This document shows positions 29,816 through 39,053 of a stretch of DNA of 64,000 bases, piece by piece; positions within the stretch are counted from its first letter, which is position 1, and the number at the start of each line of letters is the position of its first letter. Both the position numbers and the translations under genes were made by a program. Origin of the DNA: Aureispira sp. CCB-E (GTDB taxonomy: Bacteria; Bacteroidota; Bacteroidia; Chitinophagales; Saprospiraceae); NCBI RefSeq assembly GCF_031326345.1, contig NZ_CP133671.1, positions 6,855,501 to 6,919,500 of the forward strand, given 5' to 3'. The notes beneath the pieces are model-generated. The model was not told where the DNA came from and made no database searches. It saw only the letters and a program-made list of their open reading frames with translations.

Positions 29816-30796
29816 ATGGATCCATTTATTATTGTCACTGCGGTTGTTTTTCTGTTTTTTCTCTTTTCCACAGTAAAAGTAGTTCAAGAAAAATCAGCAA
29901 AAATTGTTCAACGCTTGGGTAGTTTTAACAGAATTTTACACCCAGGTATTAACTTTTGTGTTCCAATCTTAGAAACTGTTGCAGGAACCGTTAACCTCAA
30001 AGTTCAACAGTTGGACATCCATATTGAGACAAAAACAAAAGATGATGTATTTGTAAAACTACAAGTTTCGGTACATGTGCAAATCATGAAGAGTAAGGTA
30101 AAAGAAGCTTTCTATGAATTGGACGATCCATATAGTCAAATATCTTCGTATATTTTTGATACCGTTCGCGCTGAAGTTCCTAAATTAGAATTGGATGATG
30201 TATTTGCTCGTAAGGACGATATTGCTACAGCAGTAAAGACAGAGTTGTCTGAACATATGGAAAAATACGGTTATCGTATTGTCCAAACCTTGATTACTGA
30301 CATTGATCCCGATGCAATGGTAAAAGAATCTATGAACCGAATCAATGCTGCTAAACGCAACAAAGAGGCGATTTATGAAGATGCAGAAGGACGAAAAATT
30401 GCAAAAATTAAAGATGCGGAAGCCGATAAAGAATCCAAACGTTTGCAAGGAGAAGGGGTTGCCGAACAACGTTTAGCAATCATCAAAGGTTTTGCAGATT
30501 CTGTAGAAGATTTTAGCAACACACTTAACGATGTATCTCCAATTGAAATTATGCAGTTCGTTCTATTAACACAACATTACGATACCATCAAGGAAGTTGG
30601 AGAGAAAAACAGCTCTATTATTGTTCCTTATTCTCCTGGCAATTTACAAAATTTGCAACAACAACTTATGGAAGGTAATTTAATGGCTGATGAAATTAAT
30701 CGATTGAGTAAAGATCGTACTAAGATTCCCACTGTTAAGAAAACATTTGCTCAGAAAGAAAAGGATATTTTAGATATTAATAAAAGCTTAGATTAA
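29816..30796 (+). CDS. SPFH/Band 7 (stomatin/HflK-like) membrane protein
   Basis: This is a 326-residue protein from the ATG at 29816. An upstream TTG at 29711 would add 35 residues that look non-native, so I prefer the ATG. A single N-terminal membrane helix (PFIIVTAVVFLFFLFSTVKVV) is followed by the SPFH domain (VVQEKSAKIVQRLGSF...PILETV..VNLKVQQLDI..) and a coiled-coil/Ala-Glu-rich region (AEGRKIAKIKDAEADKESKRLQGEGVAEQRL). Oligomeric members organise membrane microdomains and regulate proteases such as FtsH. A strong terminator follows, so it is monocistronic. Confidence 0.9.
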   Translation: MDPFIIVTAVVFLFFLFSTVKVVQEKSAKIVQRLGSFNRILHPGINFCVPILETVAGTVNLKVQQLDIHIETKTKDDVFVKLQVSVHVQIMKSKVKEAFYELDDPYSQISSYIFDTVRAEVPKLELDDVFARKDDIATAVKTELSEHMEKYGYRIVQTLITDIDPDAMVKESMNRINAAKRNKEAIYEDAEGRKIAKIKDAEADKESKRLQGEGVAEQRLAIIKGFADSVEDFSNTLNDVSPIEIMQFVLLTQHYDTIKEVGEKNSSIIVPYSPGNLQNLQQQLMEGNLMADEINRLSKDRTKIPTVKKTFAQKEKDILDINKSLD

Positions 30797-30854
30797 GTGA
30801 CTGTCAAAAGGTGACCCTTTTGATCAATTACCAAACAATTATCAATAAGCTTCT

Positions 30855-30892
30855 AAAAGCGTTATGGAGAATAACTTCGTAACGCTTTTTTT
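30855..30892 (+). terminator. Intrinsic terminator after the SPFH gene
   Basis: Arms 30855-30864 and 30880-30889 (AAAAGCGTTA/TAACGCTTTT), flanked by A- and T-runs on both sides, so it may serve both strands. Confidence 0.82.
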
Positions 30893-30983
30893 ATGATGGC
30901 AATAATAAGTGTTGGAAGTTAATACTTGTGTTTATTTTCCACGAAGTAAAGTAATCTTTGGGCTGTATTTTTATTTCCAGATA

Positions 30984-31718
30984 CTAATGGTTAGCCTTCT
31001 TTCTTCTTAATCGTAATTTCTTGCTAGTAACACTAGGTGATAGCATTTCATGTCCCCAATACACTATCAAAGCAATCAAAAAACCTGTCAACATTCCCGT
31101 AGTTACATCTTTCAAAAAATGCTGAACCAAGTACATTCTAGAAAGTCCTACTAAGGTTGCCAGCAACAAACACAACATTTTAATCCATTTGTTGGGGATG
31201 AAAAATGCTAAAAGACTGTAAAATGCAAAAGCAGATGTTGTATGCCCAGAAGGAAAGCTAGTTGTCCATCCATCTAACAAAACAACATCAGGAACATAAT
31301 TCGGCAAATCGGGCTGCTCTAATAAATTATCAAAATAACGAACTGGGCGTTCATGGGCAAAGAAAACCTTTAAGGCATGACTAATTGTCAAAACCAATAT
31401 AGCATTTAGACAAATAGCCAAACTTCTTGAATAACCTGAAAACAATAGGACGATTGTAGCCAACAAGTACACATAGCCCTCTCCTATATAAGTGCAAAAG
31501 AGGAAAAATGTATTTTTTAGTTCGCTTCGATTTTCTGCAAAGAATAAAATCACATCTCCTTTGCTCAATACCCCCATCAAAAAATAACAAGCAATTCCCC
31601 AAAGCAATAAAAAACTCGCAATATACCATCTGTTTTCTGCTACAAAATGGTCAATTTGAGCTTGTAAATTGCGATCTGCTATTGTTAAATCAGATATGGT
31701 AGTTGCTTCTTTTGTCAT
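30984..31718 (-). CDS. PAP2-family membrane phosphatase
   Basis: This 244-residue polytopic protein has about six membrane segments. The three phosphatase motifs are complete: KVFFAHERP (K117, R124, P125), PSGH (156-159) and SRMYLVQHFLKD (R194, H200, D204). Such enzymes dephosphorylate phosphatidic acid, undecaprenyl diphosphate or lipid A at the periplasmic face. The substrate is not deducible. The C-terminus is basic (RLRRKKANH). No operon partner is evident. Confidence 0.88.
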   Translation of the reverse strand: MTKEATTISDLTIADRNLQAQIDHFVAENRWYIASFLLLWGIACYFLMGVLSKGDVILFFAENRSELKNTFFLFCTYIGEGYVYLLATIVLLFSGYSRSLAICLNAILVLTISHALKVFFAHERPVRYFDNLLEQPDLPNYVPDVVLLDGWTTSFPSGHTTSAFAFYSLLAFFIPNKWIKMLCLLLATLVGLSRMYLVQHFLKDVTTGMLTGFLIALIVYWGHEMLSPSVTSKKLRLRRKKANH

Positions 31719-31925
31719 TTTATCGTGGGGTATATTCGTTGGTAAATCTATTGCTTTGATTTGTAATTCGCTTTAGAGCATGCTTAAAACCGTATTAGCT
31801 TGATAAAAAACTTCTATTGATGTATACTTCGTGTCGTACAAAAGTTGTCAACATAGATACAATCTAGCGGGTAAAATTGTTCTTAGAGTATAGTAGGCTT
31901 TGCTGCTTTTTTTATTGGATATAAC

Positions 31926-33488
31926 TTATTTTCGGCTAAAAATCCCCTTAATCCATTGCAAAAGGTTTAGCACCTTTTCCATACTAATAAACCTTGAATC
32001 GTATAATGCTTTGTGGGTTAACATCAAGCCAAAAGGCAACAATACTAAATTAGGCAACCAAGATCCAACCCAACAGGGAACAGATAAACTTGTTGCCAAT
32101 CGCTCGCCAACTAAAAATAACACAAAAAACGACATAAAGAAGATAAAGGCTACCAATATTGGCCATCCAAAGCCTCCTTTTCGTATAATTGCTCCCATTG
32201 GGGCGCCAATAAATAAGAAAAGTAAACAAGCTAAAGCAAACGAAAATTTTTGATGAATTTCATTTTCGTGTTCTGCATGTATCTTTTCACTTGTTTTGCA
32301 ATACTTAGCAACGCCATTAGCCTGTCCTTTGACATTCTGACAAAAACCAGAAGCACGTTGATAGATATAATCTCGCTTGCTTTGTGGAATATAATCATAA
32401 AAATTATGAACGGTAGTATCCAATTCAACTTTAGGTGCATGTGCTGCATTTGGAGGGTAATAATGCTTGGCATATCTCGTCGGAATCATCTCTATAGTAT
32501 CTACTCCTGGCTCAGCTAAGCCCTCTCTTCGAAAGTGGAACATCGCATCTGCATTTCTTTTTAGCATTTCATAACGTTCCTCTCGCTTCTTGAACAAAGA
32601 GTCTATTGCCCGCAATAACTGCCTAGTTGTCAACAAACTATAATGCCCCTTAAACAAATCCTCATTGGTTTCATTAAACTCAAATTCGCTCATGTCAAAT
32701 AAAGTCGTATACGTGTCAAAGTTCATCTCTATGTGAGGGTAAGCATTGGGTTTCTTACTATCGGGATCCATTTCTTCGTAGCGAGTTCCATTCTTAAGTT
32801 TGACGACCAAAAAGCTTCTTTGAATTGTTGTGTCTTTGTTTATTATGGAATCTTGAATTGTTGCTTTTACCGTTGTTTGTAAGGTATCTCTAGCATAAAA
32901 CAATCCTCCTGATTCTGCATTGGTTTGTCCCTTATAACCAACAGTAGTGGTATGATCATAGATTTTCAGCCCTTTCAACACCTTTCCACTAGGTGCTTTT
33001 TTGTCTACAAAAATAGAAACCTTCTGAAAATCATCGTTAAACTGTCCCTCTTTGAATGAAAGAGCAGGCTTTTGTTTGCGAATATCATAGAGAGTAGACT
33101 TAAATTTAAGAGCCGTTACAGGGATCAATTGATCCGAAAATAGAAAGGAGACGCCTGCTAAGGTAAAGGCAAAAAAGATCAAAGGAGACATTACTCTAAA
33201 CAAAGACATTCCTGCCGATTTCATGGTTACCAGTTCGTAATGCTCGGCTAAATTTCCTAAAGTCATTACCGATGCAATCAAAACCCCAAAAACCATTGCA
33301 CGAGGAATCATTGCTAATGATTGGTAAAATAACAATTCAAAAATAATTGAAAGATCCAGTCCCTTGCCAATAATATCATCAATATATTTCCAAAGAAATT
33401 GCATGTTAAAGATAAACATAGCAACCAATGTCCAGATGATCAGAGGTGGCAAAAAGCTTCGTACAATTAATTTATCAATTTTCTTCAA
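31926..33488 (-). CDS. LptF/LptG-family permease (lipopolysaccharide export)
   Basis: This 520-residue inner-membrane protein has three N-terminal membrane helices (WTLVAMFIFNMQFLW; FELLFYQSLAMIPRAMVFGVLIASVMTLGNL; VMSPLIFFAFTLAGVSFLF), a large periplasmic beta-jellyroll region (about 130-420) and three C-terminal helices. The motif NLAEHYELVTMKSAGMSLFR near the first cytosolic loop is typical of LptF/LptG coupling helices. With LptB it would extract LPS from the inner membrane. It is longer than proteobacterial LptF/G mainly in the periplasmic part, as usual in Bacteroidota. Which of LptF or LptG it represents cannot be decided here. Confidence 0.9.
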   Translation of the reverse strand: MKKIDKLIVRSFLPPLIIWTLVAMFIFNMQFLWKYIDDIIGKGLDLSIIFELLFYQSLAMIPRAMVFGVLIASVMTLGNLAEHYELVTMKSAGMSLFRVMSPLIFFAFTLAGVSFLFSDQLIPVTALKFKSTLYDIRKQKPALSFKEGQFNDDFQKVSIFVDKKAPSGKVLKGLKIYDHTTTVGYKGQTNAESGGLFYARDTLQTTVKATIQDSIINKDTTIQRSFLVVKLKNGTRYEEMDPDSKKPNAYPHIEMNFDTYTTLFDMSEFEFNETNEDLFKGHYSLLTTRQLLRAIDSLFKKREERYEMLKRNADAMFHFRREGLAEPGVDTIEMIPTRYAKHYYPPNAAHAPKVELDTTVHNFYDYIPQSKRDYIYQRASGFCQNVKGQANGVAKYCKTSEKIHAEHENEIHQKFSFALACLLFLFIGAPMGAIIRKGGFGWPILVAFIFFMSFFVLFLVGERLATSLSVPCWVGSWLPNLVLLPFGLMLTHKALYDSRFISMEKVLNLLQWIKGIFSRK

Positions 33489-33735
33489 GTGGCAAAACAG
33501 TTATCAATTTTTCAAAAAAAATAGGTTATTTCAAGTGTTGTAGCTGTCGATATGTTATGCCTTTCCAACCAAACCATGTTATCAGCAAGCATCCATTTCT
33601 AAACATTGTTACGATTAAAAAGCAACTTCATAAATATAGAAAAAGCCACTCAAACAACAGGTGTTTAAATAGCTTTTGTATTATTTTTAGGTATTACATA
33701 AGTTTTCTTTAAGAAAACTAAAATTTACAGTGCAA

Positions 33736-34536
33736 TTATACCTGTGCTTTTTTCTTTGCCAATGCAGCATCAATATAGTCAAATGTTGATAAAATATCAG
33801 GTTTGCCATCTACAATAGCCACATCATGCTCAAAATGAGCAGAAGGTTTACCATCTCGAGTCAAAATTGTCCATCCATCCGACAGCTGCTTAATCTTAGC
33901 TGTTCCCATGTTAATCATTGGTTCAATAGCTAAGACCATTCCATTTTTCAACATCTTTCCCTTTCCTCTACGACCGTAGTTGGGTACTTGGGGTTCTTCG
34001 TGCATGGTGCGTCCTAAACCATGCCCTACCAATTCTTTTACGACTCCATAACGGTGCTTTTCGGCATAGCTTTGAATAGCATATCCAATATCACCAATAC
34101 GATTTCCTACACAACATTGTTCGATTCCTCGATAAAGGCTTTCTTTCGTAACTTCCAACAATTTTTCTACCTTAGGATCAATCTCTCCTACCCCAAACGT
34201 ATAAGCATGGTCTCCATAAAAACCATTCATCAATACGCCACAATCTACAGAAATAATATCTCCGTTCTCCAACGGAGTATCTGTCGGGATACCGTGGACT
34301 ACCTGTGCATTGGGTGACATACAAAGTGTATTTGGGAAATCATATAGTCCCAAAAACCCAGGAACTCCTCCATTATCACGAATAAACTCCTCTGCCAATT
34401 TATCAAGGTACAAGGTTGTTACTCCTGGCTCGATATGCTCTGCTATTAATCCAAGCGTTTTGGATACCAACTGAGCACTTTCTCGCATCAATTCTATCTC
34501 TTCCCTCGTTTTATATATGATTGGTGAATCAGCCAT
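33736..34536 (-). CDS. map: Methionine aminopeptidase, type I
   Basis: This 266-residue cytosolic metallopeptidase removes N-terminal Met from nascent proteins. All ligands are visible: D98 (ISVDCG), D109 (FYGDHAYTF), H172 (ELVGHGLGRTMHEEP), E205 (AIEPMIN) and E236 (FEHDVAIV), with the substrate-binding H81 in VVHGIP. The length is normal, with no zinc-finger extension. It lies between the LptF/G gene and a long spacer. Confidence 0.95.
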   Translation of the reverse strand: MADSPIIYKTREEIELMRESAQLVSKTLGLIAEHIEPGVTTLYLDKLAEEFIRDNGGVPGFLGLYDFPNTLCMSPNAQVVHGIPTDTPLENGDIISVDCGVLMNGFYGDHAYTFGVGEIDPKVEKLLEVTKESLYRGIEQCCVGNRIGDIGYAIQSYAEKHRYGVVKELVGHGLGRTMHEEPQVPNYGRRGKGKMLKNGMVLAIEPMINMGTAKIKQLSDGWTILTRDGKPSAHFEHDVAIVDGKPDILSTFDYIDAALAKKKAQV

Positions 34537-35242
34537 TTTTTTGTTCGTTATCTTATTTTTGGTGCCTACTTAATCATAACTTCGTGAATGTTTTTTTGCA
34601 AAAAACTCTTTATATCACAAAGTATTTTTTCGTAAGCCATCAACTATTTTATAATATATTACACTAATAATGCTCCGTTGCTTTTTTAGCTTCGACTTCA
34701 CGAGATCGCTTTGTTTTGTTACTGTGAACTTGCGAAGCTCAGTTTGCTGCTACTACATGGTTTCAACGGAGTAATAACTAAGCAATTGTTCGAAGAAATA
34801 TATCAACCACGCAATAACAACGTAGTCAAACAACCTTATTTTAGTCTTACTTTTTTCTCCCCACTTACTTAGAATAGTACTTCGCGGATTTTTTAGCTTT
34901 TTTGTAAAAAACCAAAAAAGTACCCTTACATCAATTTAATTATCAACTCCTTAAAGAACTAAGCAGCAAAAATATACTCTATTGATAATGATAATCAAAC
35001 TGATGCAATTTTCCCACGAAGTAATGTTAGAAACTTGAATATTTCATTTATTAAATGAGTTATTGACTACAAAAATACGCAAACGAAAAGGAATAGTAAA
35101 AAATTCTACACTTAAACTTTCCGTTGAGTTGTATTATCACTTATCATGCTGATTCACTTTTAATTGAAAAATAGCATTTGAGGCCTCTATTTTACTTAAC
35201 TTCGTGTCAACACACTGTTCTATTATTCTTAACTTATTTCTC
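34537..35242. other. Intergenic region with imperfect palindromic elements, 706 bases
   Basis: No coding region is apparent. A large imperfect hairpin spans 34673-34771: outer arms CTCCGTTG (34673-34680)/CAACGGAG (34764-34771), inner AGCTTCG...GAAGCT. The word ACTTCGTG or ACTTCGCG, or its complement, occurs at 34579, 34879, 35013 and 35199. Similar words appear in other spacers, so this looks like a patch of degenerate dispersed repeats. The map promoter was not identified. Confidence 0.5.
34673..34771. repeat. Imperfect palindromic intergenic element
   Basis: Inverted outer arms of eight bases enclose a second imperfect stem (34688-34701 with 34725-34740) and the word GCTGCTACTACATGGTTT. 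That word recurs in variant form at 47082-47097 and 47220-47237. Confidence 0.45.
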
Positions 35243-36151
35243 ATGCCTACCGCACCTGATGCCAATTCCTATCCCCCTAAAACACATGCCTATCTAAGTA
35301 TTCATATAGCCGTTCTCTTATTTGGAGGAGCAGGGTTGTTTGGAAAGCTAATTGACTTGCCTGCTGGTAGCATTGTCTTAGGTCGAGCATGCTTAGGCGC
35401 TCTATTTGTCTATTTTTTTAGTCAGCTATCCAACTTTTATCCTTCTCAGTCCTCTGTTCGTGTACAACAATTCCGTCCTCAATCAACCCAAGACTTTATT
35501 GTTTTTTGTTTACTAGGAATCATTTTAGCATTTCATTGGGTCGCTTTTTTTGAAGCGATCCAAAATTCAAGTGTCGCCATTGGTGTACTGACATTTTCTA
35601 CATTTCCGATTTTTACAACATTATTAGAACCATTCTTAAATCACGAACCCCTAAAAGCAACTAACCTTCTCTTAGCTTTCATCGTTTTTATAGGTGTTGC
35701 ATTGGTACTGCCTGATTTTGACTATAACAATCGTTATACACAAGGGGCACTGTGGGGGATTGCCTCTGGGGCTTCGTTTGCTGTTTTAACCTTACTAAGC
35801 AAACGTATGTTAAAGGGATATACAAGTCACTGTGTTTCTTTTTATCAAAATGGAATTGCCGCCATTTTTTTAATGCCTTTTTTTGCCCTTGATATTTTTG
35901 AAGGAACTACCCAAGATTGGCTTTATTTGCTTTTATTAGGAATTATATTTACAGCTATTGCGCATACACTATTCATTCACAGTATGCAAGCCTTAAAAGC
36001 AAGAACGGCTAGTTTAATAGCTAGCTTGGAACCGCTTTATGCCATCTTATTGGCTTGGCTTTTCTTAGGAGAAAGTCCTAGTCTCTATGTCTACTTAGGT
36101 GGCAGTATCATTCTAGCTGTTACTTTATATGTGATGATAAAAAACCAATGA
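35243..36151 (+). CDS. EamA/DMT-family transporter (drug/metabolite exporter)
   Basis: From the ATG at 35243 this is a 302-residue inner-membrane protein with ten hydrophobic helices in two EamA halves (about 20-145 and 165-300). I prefer this start over the GTG at 35204, which adds a non-conserved leader. Typical stretches are VLLFGGAGLFGKLIDLP, GILLAFHWVAFFEAIQNSSVAIGVLTFSTFPIFTTLLEP and, near the end, AHTLFIHSMQALKARTASLIASLEPLYAILLAWLFLGESPS. These proteins export amino acids, nucleobases or drugs. The substrate is unknown. Confidence 0.88.
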   Translation: MPTAPDANSYPPKTHAYLSIHIAVLLFGGAGLFGKLIDLPAGSIVLGRACLGALFVYFFSQLSNFYPSQSSVRVQQFRPQSTQDFIVFCLLGIILAFHWVAFFEAIQNSSVAIGVLTFSTFPIFTTLLEPFLNHEPLKATNLLLAFIVFIGVALVLPDFDYNNRYTQGALWGIASGASFAVLTLLSKRMLKGYTSHCVSFYQNGIAAIFLMPFFALDIFEGTTQDWLYLLLLGIIFTAIAHTLFIHSMQALKARTASLIASLEPLYAILLAWLFLGESPSLYVYLGGSIILAVTLYVMIKNQ

Positions 36152-36270
36152 ATAATGCCTTATTTTGAACTTGAAATTACTATATTTAATAGATTGTAAG
36201 AGTAATGAGTAGTTTTAAAAAAAAGCAATAAGCAACCAATACAAAAACTCGTATCAAAACAACGCTGCAT

Positions 36271-36702
36271 ATGTCAAAATCAATATGGTGGATTGGTTTG
36301 TCCGAAGAATGGGACGTCATTAGAAGAACTAGTTGGAATGACCCTAGACCTGCTATCATTCCTAACGTTCATCTTTGGATAAAAAAGATGGAAACAGATC
36401 GTTATATCCAAACCTCAGGAATGAAAAAACTCATGCTTTATGATTATACTGTTTGGGATAATCAATTTAGAAAACGAGAATTTTTCCCAATTAATAAATG
36501 GTCTTTGGTTGGCTTGAGTACTCCTGATGACATTAGGAGCCAACAGAAGCTCTATATTCACTTACAAGATCCTCTAAAAGAAGTCAAAAAAATTCTAGTA
36601 GATTCGGATAACAATTGGCAGCTTACCAAAGCATTTACAAAAATTGATTACAATATTTCGGTTTTGGATAGTTGGGCAGCTTATGAAAATCAAAAGATTT
36701 AA
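36271..36702 (+). CDS. Hypothetical protein, 143 residues
   Basis: Soluble, aromatic-rich protein with no signal peptide and no family I recognise. It contains WWIGLSEEWDVIRRTSWNDPRPAIIPNVHLWIKK near the start and KILVDSDNNWQLTKAFTKI later. Its gene ends four bases before the end of the convergent cobC gene. The base composition resembles its neighbours. The ATG at 36271 is the first reasonable start in the frame. Confidence 0.6.
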   Translation: MSKSIWWIGLSEEWDVIRRTSWNDPRPAIIPNVHLWIKKMETDRYIQTSGMKKLMLYDYTVWDNQFRKREFFPINKWSLVGLSTPDDIRSQQKLYIHLQDPLKEVKKILVDSDNNWQLTKAFTKIDYNISVLDSWAAYENQKI

Positions 36703-36706
36703 ACAC

Positions 36707-37270
36707 TCATTCTATTCTTATTAACTTATTATAGTGTTTGTCTTTTGTTATAAAGGCATGAACCACTCCTCCATATGCAATATCTATGCGAAATGAATTG
36801 GACAAAGGCAACTCTAGCATCCAGCTAAGAAAACTTCGAATAACACCAGCGTGTGTTACGACAGCAACAGGTGAATCGTTACGCTCCAATAAGTCTTCCC
36901 AGAAGACATTGGTGCGTTGATGCAGCTCCCTGTAACTCTCTCCATTTGGAGGGGCAACTTGTACAAAATCTTCCATCCAAGGGTTTAACTCTGACGGCGC
37001 AATATTGTTCCAAGCTTGTTGCTCCCAATTTCCAAAATTTAATTCCATCAAACGAGCGTCTACCTGTATATTATCAAAGAGTTTTGTAGCCAATTCTGTA
37101 CATCTACGAAGCGGACTAGAGTAACCATATTGAATGTCAGATGGCAATTTTTTTTGAACCAATTTTCGTTCTTTATCAAACAAAGTGGGCTCTACCCAAA
37201 CATCTGTTTGACCATAACAAATCCCCTTGGCAATAGAAGGTGTCGTATGTCGAATCAAATAAATTTCCAT
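36707..37270 (-). CDS. cobC: Histidine phosphatase, alpha-ribazole phosphatase-like
   Basis: This 187-residue protein (from the ATG at 37270; another ATG at 37282 adds four residues) belongs to the phosphoglycerate-mutase superfamily. It has the catalytic LIRHTTPS at the start, the substrate loop GYSSPLRRC, FGNWEQQAW and VVTHAGVIRSFL. Its gene overlaps the end of cobS. CobC removes the 5' phosphate of alpha-ribazole phosphate or adenosylcobalamin phosphate in nucleotide-loop assembly, which matches cobS and cobT next door. Other phosphatases of this family would look similar, so the assignment rests on motif plus context. Confidence 0.82.
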   Translation of the reverse strand: MEIYLIRHTTPSIAKGICYGQTDVWVEPTLFDKERKLVQKKLPSDIQYGYSSPLRRCTELATKLFDNIQVDARLMELNFGNWEQQAWNNIAPSELNPWMEDFVQVAPPNGESYRELHQRTNVFWEDLLERNDSPVAVVTHAGVIRSFLSWMLELPLSNSFRIDIAYGGVVHAFITKDKHYNKLIRIE

Positions 37271-38028
37271 AAACCAAGACAAAATAAAAGCGTTACTATT
37301 TCATTAATCTGCTGGGTAGCCCCCAAACAATCTCCTGTGTATCCTCCAATCCATTTTGTAAAATAGTGCGCTAAATACATTTTCATCATATAAACAGGAA
37401 TTAACACAAGCAATATCCAGCTACTTTGAAACCATAATAAAGCAGGAACAACCCAAAATGAACTGATCCACAAGCTAGATTTACTCAATTTTTTAGCAAT
37501 CGGTTTCACCTTACTTTTTGCATCTGCTCTAGAATATTCGTGTGTAAAAATCATTGTCACAGCACTAAATCGACTCAAAACATGTCCTAACACGATCGCT
37601 TTTAGAGCATACATCACATCTATTTGAAACAACTCTATTAAGACAAACACCTTTAACAAAAGCAGAATAATCATTCCTATAGCTCCATAGGCACCCACTC
37701 GGCTATCTTTCATTATCTCCAAGATTCTATCCTTTGTCCAACCTCCTCCAAAACCATCACAAACATCTGCAAAACCATCTTCATGAAATGCCCCTGTTAA
37801 TAATACACTATAAGCTAACGATAACAGAACCACAACAGAGATAGGCAGTAAAAAGTGGAGTCCGTAAATTAACAAAGCCGTTGTTCCTCCTACGATCCAA
37901 CCAATAAGTGGAAAATAACGAGTGGCTTGATTTAGATAATCTTCTGAATGATCTACCCAGCTAGGACAAGGTATTCGGGTATAAAACATTACTGCAGTAA
38001 AAAAGATATGAAGCTCCTGTTTAAGCAT
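37255..38028 (-). CDS. cobS: Adenosylcobinamide-GDP ribazoletransferase
   Basis: This 257-residue integral inner-membrane enzyme joins alpha-ribazole to adenosylcobinamide-GDP. Visible marks are FYTRIPCPSW, RYFPLIGWIVG, FHEDGFADVCDGFGGGWTKDRILEIMKDSRVGAYG (the DGxxDxxDG metal/substrate motif) and hydrophobic helices. The stop of cobT and start of cobS are only two bases apart, and cobC overlaps its 3' end, so the three are translated from one message. Confidence 0.93.
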   Translation of the reverse strand: MLKQELHIFFTAVMFYTRIPCPSWVDHSEDYLNQATRYFPLIGWIVGGTTALLIYGLHFLLPISVVVLLSLAYSVLLTGAFHEDGFADVCDGFGGGWTKDRILEIMKDSRVGAYGAIGMIILLLLKVFVLIELFQIDVMYALKAIVLGHVLSRFSAVTMIFTHEYSRADAKSKVKPIAKKLSKSSLWISSFWVVPALLWFQSSWILLVLIPVYMMKMYLAHYFTKWIGGYTGDCLGATQQINEIVTLLFCLGLWKFI

Positions 38029-38030
38029 AA

Positions 38031-39053
38031 CTATGATTTATTTTGCACACCTGCGCTTTCAAAACTTGCCATTTCATTCACAAACTGAACAGCACTTCTC
38101 ACCAACGGATAAGCCAAGGCACAGCCCGTTCCTTCTCCCAAACGCAAACCTAAATTTAACAGTGGCTTTGCATCTAAATACGTCAACATTCGACCATGCC
38201 CTTGTTCATCACTTTGATGACAAAAAATAGCATTTTCTTTTATTTTGGGGTTTATGTGATAAGCACACAAAAAAGCAGCGGTTGCTATAAAACCATCTAC
38301 TAAGATGAGCATATTTTTTTCATAGGCAGTTAACATAGCGCTACAAATTTGAGCAATTTCATAACCTCCAAAAAAGCACAAGGCTTCTTTGGCATCCTGA
38401 GGCTTGCGGTGATGCTTTTGAACCGCCTTCAGAATGTCCACTTTTCGTTGCAATTGTTCATCATCCAGCCCCGTGCCTCTACCTACACAGTCCTCTATTG
38501 GCAAGTCGCACAAAGCACTCATCAACAAACTAGCAGAAGAAGTATTTCCTATCCCCATTTCTCCAAAGCCCACTATATTACAACCTGATGCATACAACTC
38601 TAACAATATTGTATTGGCTTTGGTAAAACAGTCGTTCAGTTCTTTCTGGGACATTGCCATTCCTGTTAAGGAACTTTTCGTTCCCTTACTAATTTTGGCA
38701 TCAATAAGGCATGGGTCTGCCTCAAAATCAAAATTCACTCCAGCATCTATCACTTTAAACGTTATATCATTCTGACGGCAAAATACATTAATAGCAGCTC
38801 CTCCATTTAAAAAGTTGAGCACCATCTGAGCAGTTACTTCAGCAGGATAAGCACTTACACCATCTTGTGCAATGCCATGATCAGCAGCAAAAACCAATAA
38901 CGTTGGCTTGATTAACTGAGGACACAAAGTATTCTGTACGACACAAATTTGCTCTGCGAGTGTTTCTAAATATCCTAATGCTCCTAGTGGTTTGGTTTTA
39001 AAATTGATCTTGTGTTGAATTGCGTCTAACATTGTTGCATTTTTTGAGGTCAA
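38031..39053 (-). CDS. cobT: Nicotinate-nucleotide--dimethylbenzimidazole phosphoribosyltransferase
   Basis: This 340-residue cytosolic enzyme makes alpha-ribazole 5'-phosphate from nicotinate mononucleotide and the lower-ligand base. It has KPLGALGYLE, VFAADHGIAQDGVSAYPAEVT, GFGEMGIGNTSSASLL and the C-terminal LRLGEGTGCALAYPLV containing the general-base Glu. The first gene of the cobT-cobS-cobC operon. No cobU/cobP (kinase/guanylyltransferase) is in the window, so that step must be elsewhere. I saw no cobalamin riboswitch upstream. Confidence 0.93.
   Translation of the reverse strand: MTSKNATMLDAIQHKINFKTKPLGALGYLETLAEQICVVQNTLCPQLIKPTLLVFAADHGIAQDGVSAYPAEVTAQMVLNFLNGGAAINVFCRQNDITFKVIDAGVNFDFEADPCLIDAKISKGTKSSLTGMAMSQKELNDCFTKANTILLELYASGCNIVGFGEMGIGNTSSASLLMSALCDLPIEDCVGRGTGLDDEQLQRKVDILKAVQKHHRKPQDAKEALCFFGGYEIAQICSAMLTAYEKNMLILVDGFIATAAFLCAYHINPKIKENAIFCHQSDEQGHGRMLTYLDAKPLLNLGLRLGEGTGCALAYPLVRSAVQFVNEMASFESAGVQNKS

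Noticed and set aside
31900-32253. 117-codon plus-strand ORF opposite the LptF/G gene
   Set aside because: It is antisense to a well-supported permease, with Lys/Asn/Pro-rich composition typical of a shadow frame.
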